Shown here: one piece after another, positions 23,222 through 31,734 of the stretch
Position numbering within the stretch: the stretch's first letter is position 1
Layout: every line of letters begins with the position of its first letter
DNA from: an uncultured Bacteroidales bacterium
Lineage (GTDB): Bacteria > Bacteroidota > Bacteroidia > Bacteroidales > Paludibacteraceae
Direction of reading: 5' to 3'
DNA: 64,000 nucleotides
NCBI GenBank assembly: GCA_900319105.1
Contig: ONND01000002.1
Coordinates: 1 to 64,000 of the forward strand
Notes under the pieces: model-generated
Told to the model about the DNA's origin: nothing
Databases searched by the model: none
Seen by the model: the letters and a program-made list of their open reading frames with translations, nothing else
Made by a program: the position numbers and the translations under genes

Positions 23222-23865
23222 AGTAGGTTGATAGCTTCAAACATACGGCGGTAGGATGCGGTTTTCTTGTCAAGGGATAGCGGGTAGGCGCGTGAGGAAG
23301 AAGGCATCCGCCAGAAACGGATGGTTCTGCCGGCAAAGTGTGTCTCGATATATTCGCCGACTTTGGGAATGGCGCAATGCAGTATCTCCGCCAGTGTCTG
23401 CGCGGCTTTGCCGCCCGTGCAGCAGAGGTTGTGGCAGGACGGTATCTGTTGCAGCAGGGCAGCGATGTCGGTCTGCTCGACTATCTCCAAGTGTTCGTCC
23501 GCCGCATTGCCTTGCAACCGGATGACCGCCTGCGCCGTGTCGAAGATAGCAATGCCTTTCGCTTCGCAGAAAGAGACGATTTCGTCGCGGTTGAAAACCT
23601 TCTTACCTGCCTTTGTACTTTGTACTTGGTTACTTTGTACCTTCAAAAAGTCCCTTTGTACTTCAAAACGCGTCTTGTCGTCAAAGAAAACCAGTCCGAT
23701 GATCCGCCACATGTCGTTCTGCGGGTTGGGGTAGAAGAAATCCATGCACCACCGTTCTTTGGGTGGCGGGAAACTGCCCAGCATCAGTATCTGCGCATTG
23801 GACGGTAGAAACGGCTGCAACGGGTGCCGCTCTATGTCAGAATATGTATATTGTGCTTCTGCCAT
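23218..23865 (-). CDS. Uracil-DNA glycosylase superfamily protein
   Basis: The 215-residue protein has the UDG-fold start ILMLGSFPPPKERWCMDFFY and PNPQNDMWRIIGLVFF, and a C-terminal RFWRMPSSSRAYPLSLDKKT motif that takes the place of the HPSP-type catalytic loop. It resembles mismatch-specific or single-strand-selective members in Bacteroidota. An inserted repeat-derived segment (KVQSNQVQSTKAGK, near residue 78) interrupts an otherwise compact domain. Expected role: removal of uracil or damaged bases. It is co-translated with ogt. Confidence 0.8.
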   Translation of the reverse strand: MAEAQYTYSDIERHPLQPFLPSNAQILMLGSFPPPKERWCMDFFYPNPQNDMWRIIGLVFFDDKTRFEVQRDFLKVQSNQVQSTKAGKKVFNRDEIVSFCEAKGIAIFDTAQAVIRLQGNAADEHLEIVEQTDIAALLQQIPSCHNLCCTGGKAAQTLAEILHCAIPKVGEYIETHFAGRTIRFWRMPSSSRAYPLSLDKKTASYRRMFEAINLL

Positions 23866-23873
23866 AGAATATG

Positions 23874-24167
23874 CTAATTTACAAAGTAATAACAGTATAG
23901 TGCGGCAAGGATGGCGGCTATTTGAAGAATGAGGATGGCAGGGAGACCGAAGCGGAATTTGTTGTGCTTGGTCTTATGGTGCCATATTTTCATACCGAGC
24001 AGAGCACCGATGCTGCCGCCGGCAACGGCTATCCAGAGCAAGCGCGCCTCCGTGACACGCCATTTGTCATGCCGCGCCTTCCATTTGTCAATGCCATAGA
24101 GAAAGAAAGCAATGATATTGATTACCGCGAGATAAATCAGTGCGCCGTAGATGCAATAGGTTCTCAT
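23874..24167 (-). CDS. DUF1294 membrane protein (97 aa)
   Basis: A small protein with hydrophobic segments at about 7-27 (YGALIYLAVINIIAFFLYGI), 45-60 and 75-95. It carries the family pattern DKWKARHDKWRVTEARLL and GGSIGALLGMKIWHHKTKHN before KFRFGLP. Function unknown. It directly follows the histidine phosphatase gene on the same strand and precedes the glycosylase gene. A broken second copy lies at 22243-22410. Confidence 0.92.
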   Translation of the reverse strand: MRTYCIYGALIYLAVINIIAFFLYGIDKWKARHDKWRVTEARLLWIAVAGGSIGALLGMKIWHHKTKHNKFRFGLPAILILQIAAILAALYCYYFVN

Positions 24168-25589
24168 TTATTGCCGGTAAAAAGTTTGTCCGGGGCGGAC
24201 AAGGAGTGTGTGCCTGGTGCCGGGCTGAACGGGTTGCCCCAACACCGTGTATGTGGTTTGAGAGGAAGGCACTGCGGTGTGTTCTGCCTGGATGGATTGG
24301 GTCTCGTTCAGCAGATCATCGTACTGCGCGATGCGATCCTCTATGAGTGCTTCCAGATCAGTCAGTAGATAGAGCCCGTCGGCATTAGGAGTCAGTTCTT
24401 TCAGGAGGATAGGATAGACCATCGGCGGGTTGTCCAGATCGAGAAGCGACTGATAGCGGAGTTGGGCAGGTGTCTGGTAGCAGAGGTTGAGCGAGGCATA
24501 ATAGATTCCGTCGGTACCGAGCCATTTCTCGATGACCAATTTGGAACCGATGGGGGTCTTGTGCTCGATGGTTCCCAGTAGATCGTAATCGTTCGGTCCG
24601 AGTGCCGCCAGGACGCTGCCGATATTCGAATCGTGTCCACAGAGGAACGAGAAGCGTCTGGTGGAGCGCAGTTCGTACAGCATCTCCTGCAGCAGCGGGT
24701 GTGCTACGTTAATCGCCACAAGCGGGGCTGTAAAGAGCACATCTCCGTACCAATCTTTGATAGCGGATAGCCGGCGCCAGTCCTCCATAGTGATCGAATG
24801 CCCGAAAGCAGCGGCGGAGTCGTTAGGTTGCTCGTAGTACTGTAGCACCAAAGCATCGGAGACGGAGCACGCCAGTTTGAGTCCTCCCGTCATTGCGGGT
24901 TCTTCATTGAGTTGAAGCAGTATATTGGTGTCATCCGTGTTAAAACGGCATGTGTCACCCTGCGTGCATGCAACACTCTGCGCGATATCTATCACCCGCT
25001 CTGCCAGCAGGATGTTGGAATCCACTTTCTGACCTATTCCCTCCAACGAACCGCCGCCAAAGAGGTTGGCTATCTGGCTGATAGCGCGTGCAGAATAATC
25101 CGCAGAGAGGGTAGTGATCTGAGGTGTGAAGACCGGATCCATGGTGCCTACCGGGTAATGGTGCTCGACGGGCAGATTCCCTACAGGAAACATACCGGAG
25201 GAGAAATACCGAGCCGTGGCGATGGTACGTTGCATGGAGTTGGCATAGAAGCGCACCTCTGTCTCATCGGGCTGTGCGTTATGCGCGAAGAGTCCTTCGC
25301 GCTCCGCCCAGAGCCGGAAAAACTGGCCCATCATGGTTTCAAGCACACCTCCTCGTAGCGATAACTCGGAAGGCGCCGATGACCATTGGAACCATTTATG
25401 CGGGGTAATCCGTCCTAAGGCAGAGTCCGGTCCGGAGAGAGGCGAGCGGATATTATGCCGGCTGAGAACCACTACTTGCTGCAAAGCATAAGCGTCATGG
25501 AAAGCATCGGTTCGTGTTTGTTGAGCGGAGGATGTGAATGTGATGCTGCACAGCAATACGACTATCATAATGGATAGTATTTTTTTCAT
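24168..25589 (-). CDS. Secreted histidine-type phosphatase (phytase/MINPP-like)
   Basis: The start at 25589 (MKKILSIMIVVLLCSITFTS) gives a clear signal peptide cut after SSA; a longer frame would overlap the Nudix gene. The branch-2 histidine phosphatase active site is VVVLSRHNIRSPLSG, with Asn in place of Gly in the usual RHGxRxP, and the proton donor is in FLCGHDSNIG. These enzymes remove phosphate from inositol phosphates or other phosphoesters in the periplasm. The C-terminus (TYTVLGQPVQPGTRHTLLVR) looks like a short sorting-type tail. Length 473 residues. Confidence 0.85.
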   Translation of the reverse strand: MKKILSIMIVVLLCSITFTSSAQQTRTDAFHDAYALQQVVVLSRHNIRSPLSGPDSALGRITPHKWFQWSSAPSELSLRGGVLETMMGQFFRLWAEREGLFAHNAQPDETEVRFYANSMQRTIATARYFSSGMFPVGNLPVEHHYPVGTMDPVFTPQITTLSADYSARAISQIANLFGGGSLEGIGQKVDSNILLAERVIDIAQSVACTQGDTCRFNTDDTNILLQLNEEPAMTGGLKLACSVSDALVLQYYEQPNDSAAAFGHSITMEDWRRLSAIKDWYGDVLFTAPLVAINVAHPLLQEMLYELRSTRRFSFLCGHDSNIGSVLAALGPNDYDLLGTIEHKTPIGSKLVIEKWLGTDGIYYASLNLCYQTPAQLRYQSLLDLDNPPMVYPILLKELTPNADGLYLLTDLEALIEDRIAQYDDLLNETQSIQAEHTAVPSSQTTYTVLGQPVQPGTRHTLLVRPGQTFYRQ

Positions 25590-25608
25590 AAAATAGCGTT
25601 TGATCCGG

Positions 25609-26007
25609 TTAGTGGTTGTATCCATAAGTACTTAAGATATCAATGATTTGCTCATCAGCGGGAAGCCAGCGGACGGAGTGTAGTTCAGACGGCGCAAGCC
25701 ATTTAGCGGCTTCATGCTCAAGAAGCGTGAGACGGTCTGTAGCGAGGGTGCAGCGGAAACAATGCATCGTCAGGTGGAAATCAGGGTAGTCATAGTCGAT
25801 GGTCCGAAGGAGCGGGCCTATTTCGATTTCGGCATCCAGTTCTTCGTGTATTTCCCGGCGTAGGGCTTGCTGTGGCGTTTCTCCGGCTTCCATCTTACCT
25901 CCCGGAAACTCCCACCAATCCTTCCATTCACCATATCCTCGTTGCGTGGTAAAAATTCGTCCTTGCTCGTCAAAAATGATGGCTGCGACAACTTCAATGG
26001 TTTTCAT
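25609..26007 (-). CDS. Nudix hydrolase, MutT-like
   Basis: A 132-residue protein with the full Nudix box GGKMEAGETPQQALRREIHE + EL and the MutT-like opening KTIEVVAAIIFDEQGRIFTT. Such enzymes hydrolyse 8-oxo-dGTP or related nucleotides to prevent mutation. It overlaps the upstream YqaE-like gene by 14 bases and is followed by the phosphatase gene. Confidence 0.93.
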   Translation of the reverse strand: MKTIEVVAAIIFDEQGRIFTTQRGYGEWKDWWEFPGGKMEAGETPQQALRREIHEELDAEIEIGPLLRTIDYDYPDFHLTMHCFRCTLATDRLTLLEHEAAKWLAPSELHSVRWLPADEQIIDILSTYGYNH

Positions 26008-26155
26008 TCTTATTCAAAATGATTAATGCGCCAATCACTCCCGGCACCCATCCGAGGCAGGTGAGGAGAAAGACAATCAGTACCGATCCGCATCCGCGGT
26101 CAATCACCGCCAACGGCGGAAAGATAACAGCTAATAGAACTTGTAAACAGGACAT
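25994..26155 (-). CDS. YqaE/Pmp3-family small membrane protein (53 aa)
   Basis: The minus-strand frame from 26155 reads MSCLQVLLAVIFPPLAVIDR, GCGSVLIVFLLTCLGWVPGV and IGALIILNKNENH. This is the Pmp3/YqaE pattern: a first membrane helix with FPPLAV, a Cys-Gly turn, then a second helix with TCLGWVPGVIGA. Usual length for the family is 50-60 residues. These hydrophobic peptides sit in the membrane and affect potential or stress tolerance. It overlaps the Nudix start by 14 bases. Confidence 0.92.
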   Translation of the reverse strand: MSCLQVLLAVIFPPLAVIDRGCGSVLIVFLLTCLGWVPGVIGALIILNKNENH

Positions 26156-26192
26156 AAGCTTATGATGTTTTTATATACTTCTCTATTAAAAT

Positions 26193-26208
26193 AGGTCAAA
26201 AAAGACCT
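26193..26208. repeat. Small hairpin in the 26.2 kb gap
   Basis: AGGTC-AAAAAA-GACCT, a 5-bp stem. It may relate to the end of the SEFIR gene transcript (stop at 26301) or to the YqaE leader. Weak. Confidence 0.3.
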
Positions 26209-26300
26209 GCACACGTAGTGATCGTTCCCTTGGGGATAAGAAATCTATCACCTTAAAAGCAACTTTTTTTCATTTTTTTGGTTTCGTGCGGACGGGATGG

Positions 26301-27794
26301 TTAATCCAATTTGGGGATTGCACCTAATTCGGGCTTTTTGTATTTGGGTTTGCCGAAAATGTCTCTTACCAGTTCTTCTATTGCGTCATTATATTTGCTA
26401 TCATTCCTCATGTCTATGTAGTCACGCCCGGCTAAGAAAGTAGGAACATCTTCACCGCTCCTAAATAAAGGAATAAATTTCTCAGTTTGGATATTTTTTT
26501 GAATCTCCGCAGTAATAATTGAATACTCGACACCAACACCGCCATCCAAGTTCTCCGTTTTCTTCTTATAATTAGGAGTCATGACACATATTACTCTATC
26601 TGAATCTGTAACTGCATGAGCCATAAAATGCGTGAGAGGTTTTCCTAATTTCATATCCCACTTATCAAGAATAACATCTATACCATTATTGCTTCTCAAT
26701 TCTTTAGCCAGTTTCAACACCCATTCTTCATGTTCTTTATCATCCCAGGAATAGGAGATAAAGACTTTTGGGCGTTTCTCTATATCTTCTTTTTTATTGG
26801 GTGTGGCGGTTTCTTGCAGCTCCTTTTGTTCCTTCATCGCTTTTTCAATATTGCCCATGTCAAAATCCATCTGGTATTTGCTAAGCGTCAGTATTCCGTC
26901 TATCACGTTCTGGATTTTCTCTTTGCATTTTACTTTAGTAGTGGTCTCCAAATAATCACCAATACCATCTGCAAACTTCTCCTCATACGTGGAACGACGG
27001 TTATCTGGTAATTTCATTAAACAACCTAAGATAAAATAGACTTTATACACCGGTGTGTTGTCCCAAAATAAGTACCGATTGGCGCGCTTTATAATCTGGT
27101 TATATATCTTTTTTTCATGTTCTTTATAGTTCATTATTGGCATATGCAGTACATCCATGCCCTTTTCTTCATACGCTTTTACAGTTGAACGAAAATACTC
27201 AATGAACTCATACGCCACACGTAATAATACATCTTTGGTTATAACATTTCTGCCATGAGGAAATTTAGGGATCGCATTCAATATCGCTGTCTCTAAGATG
27301 GAGAATTCTGCTTGTTGCTGTGGTGGTAATGCAATTTCTTTTAAGTTGGGTATTGGCCACTCTGCAAAATCACCATGATATTCATCACGTTTACTTTCTT
27401 CTATTTCCTTTGAGATCAATCGAGCACATTCTGTTTCAAATTTGCAAATGCAATTATTATCATAATACTCGTTAAACAAACACGTTCTGCAATTATCACG
27501 CAAAAATGTAAGAATCCTCACACGCTCTGTACGAGGAACGATATGGCTAATGAAATCTTCTAATTCGTTATTGACATTGAAACTCCTTGTATTATCAGCC
27601 ATTACAATTCCTTCTCGTCCGTACAAATCTCTTTTAATCCATTGCCAATCAATCTCGCTGTAATCGGTTATCTCCTCTCCATTTAACTCCTGTATCAGCA
27701 AATCTTTTTCCGAAATATGCTGGTAACGCTCAAAGTTCAAACTTTTCAAGCGCAAAAGTACTTTATGGAAATATGTATAATTGTATTTTATCAT
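26301..27794 (-). CDS. SEFIR/TIR-domain protein
   Basis: The C-terminal domain (343-480) is a SEFIR-type TIR: KVFISYSWDDKEHEEWVLKL, DVILDKWDMKLGKPLTHFMA, SDRVICVMTPNY and GVEYSIITAEI, with Glu423 in the position of the NAD-cleaving glutamate. The N-terminal 330 residues are unrecognised, with a Cys cluster (CRTCLFNEYYDNNCICKFET, about 112-131) that could bind a metal. Such proteins are effectors of anti-phage NAD-depletion systems. Its ATG overlaps the TGA of an hsdS relic, so it was once translated with a restriction gene. Confidence 0.85.
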   Translation of the reverse strand: MIKYNYTYFHKVLLRLKSLNFERYQHISEKDLLIQELNGEEITDYSEIDWQWIKRDLYGREGIVMADNTRSFNVNNELEDFISHIVPRTERVRILTFLRDNCRTCLFNEYYDNNCICKFETECARLISKEIEESKRDEYHGDFAEWPIPNLKEIALPPQQQAEFSILETAILNAIPKFPHGRNVITKDVLLRVAYEFIEYFRSTVKAYEEKGMDVLHMPIMNYKEHEKKIYNQIIKRANRYLFWDNTPVYKVYFILGCLMKLPDNRRSTYEEKFADGIGDYLETTTKVKCKEKIQNVIDGILTLSKYQMDFDMGNIEKAMKEQKELQETATPNKKEDIEKRPKVFISYSWDDKEHEEWVLKLAKELRSNNGIDVILDKWDMKLGKPLTHFMAHAVTDSDRVICVMTPNYKKKTENLDGGVGVEYSIITAEIQKNIQTEKFIPLFRSGEDVPTFLAGRDYIDMRNDSKYNDAIEELVRDIFGKPKYKKPELGAIPKLD

Positions 27795-27890
27795 TCTACT
27801 GTAGCTTGACCGTTCATTAATAAAGGCAGCAGTTCGTCGCGCTGCTTGATGAGAGAGACGGTTTCGTGCTCATTGCTTTGGATTTGTCTT
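27791..27890 (-). pseudogene. Relic of the C-terminus of an hsdS gene
   Basis: The minus strand reads KRQIQSNEHETVSLIKQRDE then LLPLLMNGQATVE and TGA, which is the characteristic end of a type I specificity subunit (helix, then LRDxLLPxLMNGxxxV). Only about 33 codons remain. Upstream, the frame runs into the unrelated coiled-coil gene, whose stop lies at 27870 in another frame. The TGA at 27791-27793 overlaps the SEFIR start codon, so the relic preserves the junction of a former operon. Confidence 0.8.
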
Positions 27891-28343
27891 TTCAAAAAGA
27901 ATAGATGTAGTGGATATATCTAATTTCTGCAGTAGTTTTTTGTAATTACCATTTGTAATTTCTCTGTTTTTTATTCTGGTTGATAATAATTGTTCATGCA
28001 TACGTAACTCATCCATTTCCAATTTAGAATGAGTGCCTGCCTTTTCAAATTCGTGTATCTTTTTTTGTAAAAAATTCAGTCTGTTTTGTTCGTCCGTTTG
28101 CTCAAATAGGTTCATCATATAGTAATGCTGAAGATGTCCCCATTCGATATTTCCTTGGTGTGCAATAATATCTTTAAGAGCATTTATTTGCTGCGTGGTG
28201 GATTTCCTGATTTCATCTATTTGCTTTTGAGCATCTTGAGATGAAAAATGCGATACCCACAACGCCACTATGATTGCAATGGCCCCTATAATAGGGCTTG
28301 CAACTGTAGCCAAAAACATTAGTTGTTCATAACACATATACAA
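27870..28343 (-). CDS. Membrane-anchored coiled-coil protein (157 aa)
   Basis: An N-terminal membrane segment at about 10-30 (LATVASPIIGAIAIIVALWV) is followed by a long charged helix (HFSSQDAQKQIDEIRKSTTQ and onward), likely coiled coil. No catalytic motif is visible. It lies between the deoxyribosyltransferase-like gene and the hsdS relic/SEFIR gene. Membrane-tethered helical proteins often accompany TIR-type effectors, but a link here is inference only. Function unknown. Confidence 0.65.
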   Translation of the reverse strand: MYMCYEQLMFLATVASPIIGAIAIIVALWVSHFSSQDAQKQIDEIRKSTTQQINALKDIIAHQGNIEWGHLQHYYMMNLFEQTDEQNRLNFLQKKIHEFEKAGTHSKLEMDELRMHEQLLSTRIKNREITNGNYKKLLQKLDISTTSILFEKTNPKQ

Positions 28344-28375
28344 TCAAAAATATAGAGGATTCTGCTAATCTTAAT

Positions 28376-28810
28376 CTATTTATACCTTAAAACTCCTACT
28401 ATCTCTTCCAAAGAAATGCATACCTTGGTGAAGAGTTTGTACATCAGCTCGGGTTCAAAACTGTCTTTGTCGGGGATGTAAGCATATACTTTCTTTCCTT
28501 GCCCTGCAAACCACCCGGCTTCAGTGTGTGCAGATCTCCCACACGGCAACACCAACACGCACGCGTCACAAGCAGTCATGGCATCTATATCGTTCTTGAA
28601 TTGACGCTCTGCCAATGGATGTGATAAGTTGGCTTGATACTCCGTTGGACTCCACTCCATATAGTTCGGATCGACATCGGTCCAATGGAAGCCGGGATCA
28701 CCGGTTGGGGGATTGCGAAAGTCATACACCTCATACCCCGCCTCTCGCAAGGCAGCAACCACTTCGGGATAAAATGTGTTCCTCCACGAGGATGCGATGT
28801 ATAGGTGCAT
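28376..28810 (-). CDS. Nucleoside 2-deoxyribosyltransferase-like protein
   Basis: 144 residues with the family start LYIASSWRNTFYPEVVAALR, DFRNPP, and the catalytic region LPCGRSAHTEAGWFAGQGK, where the Glu after SAHT is the usual nucleophile and GxAxxE-like loop. Members exchange or cleave the base of deoxynucleosides, or act in conflict systems as N-glycosidases. It sits between a lipoprotein gene and the membrane coiled-coil gene. Substrate unknown. Confidence 0.85.
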   Translation of the reverse strand: MHLYIASSWRNTFYPEVVAALREAGYEVYDFRNPPTGDPGFHWTDVDPNYMEWSPTEYQANLSHPLAERQFKNDIDAMTACDACVLVLPCGRSAHTEAGWFAGQGKKVYAYIPDKDSFEPELMYKLFTKVCISLEEIVGVLRYK

Positions 28811-28819
28811 GACTATTCC

Positions 28820-29311
28820 TTATTGATTTGTCACAAAGATATTATCCAACGCTCTATAAATTGCCCGCTTGACAGCATATGTTTCGTCCTCTAACGAAGT
28901 GCCTTCTGCTTCGCTCGTTGCAATCAATTGATGAGTTTTAGCATCTCTAACTTGAATGATAACACCACTTTTTGCAACTAAAACAGACGAAGTTCCAGTA
29001 TTTCCATATGTCACAACTATAGTATGCTCGGCTAAATCTGGAACTATTGAAGGCAATGCAGAATATCCCAATTTCATGAGGTAGCCAGTTATCAATTCAG
29101 AAGGATTAACAGTGTGTGTGTCTCCTCCATAAACACCATATCCCGTGGAATATACTCCGCCACCTGAAGTTACTCCACTGGTCGGAACGACAAATACATA
29201 TTGATAACGGCTCAAATCTCCTGAAATTTTCGCGGTCGGTACTGTGTTTGTCGTAGTTCCGCACCCTATTAGCATTAAAGCCGTAGCCAAAAAGATAAAT
29301 AGTTTTTTCAT
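28820..29311 (-). CDS. Predicted lipoprotein (163 aa)
   Basis: A clear lipoprotein signal: MKKLFIFLATALMLIGCGTT with Cys17. The mature part has a Gly/Tyr/Ser-rich stretch (GVTSGGGVYSTGYGVYGGDT), then a DUF4136-like fold of strands (HTIVVTYGNTGTSSVLVA, VIIQVRDAKTHQLIATSEAE) and a final helix (AVKRAIYRALDNIF). It is probably attached to the outer membrane. Whether it belongs with the SEFIR group or is an envelope gene is not clear. Confidence 0.75.
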   Translation of the reverse strand: MKKLFIFLATALMLIGCGTTTNTVPTAKISGDLSRYQYVFVVPTSGVTSGGGVYSTGYGVYGGDTHTVNPSELITGYLMKLGYSALPSIVPDLAEHTIVVTYGNTGTSSVLVAKSGVIIQVRDAKTHQLIATSEAEGTSLEDETYAVKRAIYRALDNIFVTNQ

Positions 29312-29356
29312 ATGTATTTATTTTATAATCCGAATGGGTATATTTACAACTTTTTT

Positions 29357-31408
29357 TCAAATTTCTTCAATCCCTAAACTCTTAAGATAGTTGTATGTGC
29401 TGTCGTAATATTCTGGAAGGCGGGTGTGGTCGTCGGGTGAGCCTTCGGGGACACAGATTATCATTCCTTGACGGGCGCGAGTGAGAAGGACACGGTATGC
29501 GTTAATAAGGTATGCTTGACGGTCAGATTTCTTGATATTATTCCACTTATTACCACCGTTGAATTCGAAGAAATTCCATCCGTTTGGCGTATAGCGCAAA
29601 TCACCATCCCAAACCACGCAAGTCCAATCTAACTCTAAGCCTTGTACATCAAACTCCGAGGCGGCATCTTCCAAGAAAAGCGACGAACGAACATCGTTGA
29701 TATCATCCAAGAACCAATGCACCGTGTCCGGCTTGCAGCGGACATCAATAGCAAGCGGTTTGAGGCGATATGCTTTAGAGGAAACTAACAGACCGTAGCG
29801 CTCGTTTCCTCGCGCATGGGAATGCAGCCATTCTTTGGCCTTGTTCAGATCACGCGTCAAAGCAATTGGGTAGCGGTCGGCGATGTCTGTATATATCTTG
29901 CGGACGTTTTCTGCGTCTCCGTCGAGTAGATAATGCACCATATTGGACAAACTCTCTGCACGGAACGAACGCATCGAAACCGCCAAATGCAGGTCGTCAG
30001 AAAAAGTCTTATTGGGGTTGTTTTCCAGAAGTTCAGAAACTTTCCCCTCAGCGTATTCTTTAGCGGTGAGTTGCGAGGATATATAAACTTTCCAATTGGG
30101 AAAGGTCTCATTGAGGGCGCGTATCCACTCGCCGATGCCGGCTTCGCCTGTGTTAATCTCCTGACCGCCACCAACGAGGCAAACAATAACCGCCCAATCG
30201 GGTCGCTGATCCAAAGACCAAATAAGGAACTCACCTTCCGACATGGGGAAGTTTGCGAAACCTTTCTTACGGCTCAGCCAATTCGCGATGTGTTCTTTGT
30301 CCCATGAACGCTGTGCTTCATCGAAAATAGCGATATTCTCAACCTCACCATAGCCGGCTTCTTGGTCTTTTAATTCCTTTGTGGGGTCAATCTCCAGAGT
30401 ACCATTCACTACTTTTACCTTGTTGAGCATATTATCGCGATAGCGGTGGATGATTTGTATAAAACGCTTTACTTCGCGTTCTGCTTCTTTCTTGGTGATC
30501 TTCTTTCCATTCTCCTTCTCCTGTGCCTGTTTGTCGCGCGTCAGGGCTTCTGTCAGCACTTGCACCAAAGGTCCGTTTCCGGAGAGATAAACAGCTAAGT
30601 CTTGTTTCTCCTGTTGTACGGCTACATTCAACCCCACTAAAGTCTTACCTGCGCCCGGAACGCCTGTGACGAAACAGATACTTTTGCCTCCACAGGCTTT
30701 GGTGTCGCGGATGACTTGGCGTACATAGCGCGTGGTGGTCTCTAACTGGGCGCCTTCCGCTTCGCTTTTGGTGATGTTCTCTACGCTATGATTGAGATAA
30801 AGCGACCGTGCTGCTTCAATGATAGTGGGTGTCGGGGCATAACGGCTACGAGACCAATTTTCCAAGGAAACGGCATAGTGTTTCGGTTCTAATGGTTGCG
30901 ATAATACCAACTCAAAGACATCTTTTAGATGAGCTGCATTGGTTAATAGAGGCTCGTAGATACCATCGTCATAATGCGAGGGTCGGCAGAGAGTCGAAAA
31001 GGCTGTTTCTTCGGTCGCAACCAAAATAGGGATGATCCATCGGTCGGCGCTTCCTTGATGGAAATTCTTGAGGTCTAAGGCATAGTCGAGTACCTGATCT
31101 ACGTCTTGGTGCTTGAATTCTTCTTCACCGGCTTTGAATTCCACTACAAAAACACGTTCACGAAGAAGAACCACCACATCAATGCGTTTGCCTAAACGCG
31201 GAATGGTATATTCGAAGATGATTTGTGCGGGCTCGTTGGAATAGGGCGCAAGCAAGTTCTTCATAATCGTTATTTCTTGCTCCCAAGCGAACTTCTGAGT
31301 GGATGCAGTATCCATCTCATCGGCACGAGACATCTTGCCGAAGATAGTGTCTGTATCTTCCGCGAGGAATGTGGCTATATCTTCTTGGTAGAAATAACGG
31401 TTTGTCAT
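29357..31408 (-). CDS. Nuclease-helicase (PD-(D/E)XK + DUF2075 ATPase, 683 aa)
   Basis: Residues 60-95 show a PD-(D/E)XK nuclease core: RIDVVVLLRERVFVVEFKAG with Asp77, Glu90 and Lys92. A DUF2075 helicase/ATPase follows from about 230 (ICFVTGVPGAGKTLVGLNVA as Walker A, NIAIFDEAQR as Walker B, SMRSFRAESLS, and a C-terminal LTRARQGMIICVP). This pair is found in standalone bacterial defence or repair proteins related to Schlafen/UvrD-like helicases. It has its own promoter at 31474-31504 and is the first gene of the second defence-like group. Confidence 0.85.
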   Translation of the reverse strand: MTNRYFYQEDIATFLAEDTDTIFGKMSRADEMDTASTQKFAWEQEITIMKNLLAPYSNEPAQIIFEYTIPRLGKRIDVVVLLRERVFVVEFKAGEEEFKHQDVDQVLDYALDLKNFHQGSADRWIIPILVATEETAFSTLCRPSHYDDGIYEPLLTNAAHLKDVFELVLSQPLEPKHYAVSLENWSRSRYAPTPTIIEAARSLYLNHSVENITKSEAEGAQLETTTRYVRQVIRDTKACGGKSICFVTGVPGAGKTLVGLNVAVQQEKQDLAVYLSGNGPLVQVLTEALTRDKQAQEKENGKKITKKEAEREVKRFIQIIHRYRDNMLNKVKVVNGTLEIDPTKELKDQEAGYGEVENIAIFDEAQRSWDKEHIANWLSRKKGFANFPMSEGEFLIWSLDQRPDWAVIVCLVGGGQEINTGEAGIGEWIRALNETFPNWKVYISSQLTAKEYAEGKVSELLENNPNKTFSDDLHLAVSMRSFRAESLSNMVHYLLDGDAENVRKIYTDIADRYPIALTRDLNKAKEWLHSHARGNERYGLLVSSKAYRLKPLAIDVRCKPDTVHWFLDDINDVRSSLFLEDAASEFDVQGLELDWTCVVWDGDLRYTPNGWNFFEFNGGNKWNNIKKSDRQAYLINAYRVLLTRARQGMIICVPEGSPDDHTRLPEYYDSTYNYLKSLGIEEI

Positions 31409-31473
31409 AAGTATATGCCTGTTGCGCTATGCGCTGTATTTATGTTAGGTTTGATAAAAAACCTTTGCGGGTG

Positions 31474-31504
31474 CAAAGGTACAATTTTTTTTTGATATAT
31501 GCAA
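31474..31504 (-). promoter_or_regulatory. Promoter of the nuclease-helicase gene
   Basis: On the minus strand: TTGCATATATC with a T/A-rich spacer of 20 bases and TACCTTTG at -7. The leader to the ATG at 31408 is about 60 bases. Confidence 0.85.
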
Positions 31505-31559
31505 GAGAAAGATGGACATTTTGGCACGAAAGTGGACAATTTGGCAGGGATGGAGGGGG

Positions 31560-31575
31560 TGGCACGGAGATTGCA
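31560..31575 (+). promoter_or_regulatory. Sigma-54 promoter of hsp20
   Basis: TGGCACGGAGATTGCA is an exact match to the -24/-12 consensus TGGCAC-N5-TTGCA. GG at 31561-31562 and GC at 31573-31574 are 10 bases apart, as required. Transcription would start near 31585, leaving a leader of about 150 bases with two short CTGC/GCAG hairpins. No TAnnTTTG promoter is visible for this gene. Confidence 0.8.
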
Positions 31576-31734
31576 GTATTCAAGGTGAAAACGTTTAAAA
31601 GCGACCTGCTAAAACAAGCAGACTACTGCAAAGCAGCAACTACTCCTACAGATCGCAAACAACGAAAGATTGTTTAACTTGGGTTTTCGGAATCAAACAA
31701 GATGACGAAGCCCGCAAATTTAGGAGATTGAATT

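Noticed and set aside
31500-31560. Additional sigma-54 sites (TGGCACGAAAGTGGAC, TTGGCAGGGATGGAGG)
   Set aside because: They have the -24 part only; no TTGC lies at the required distance.
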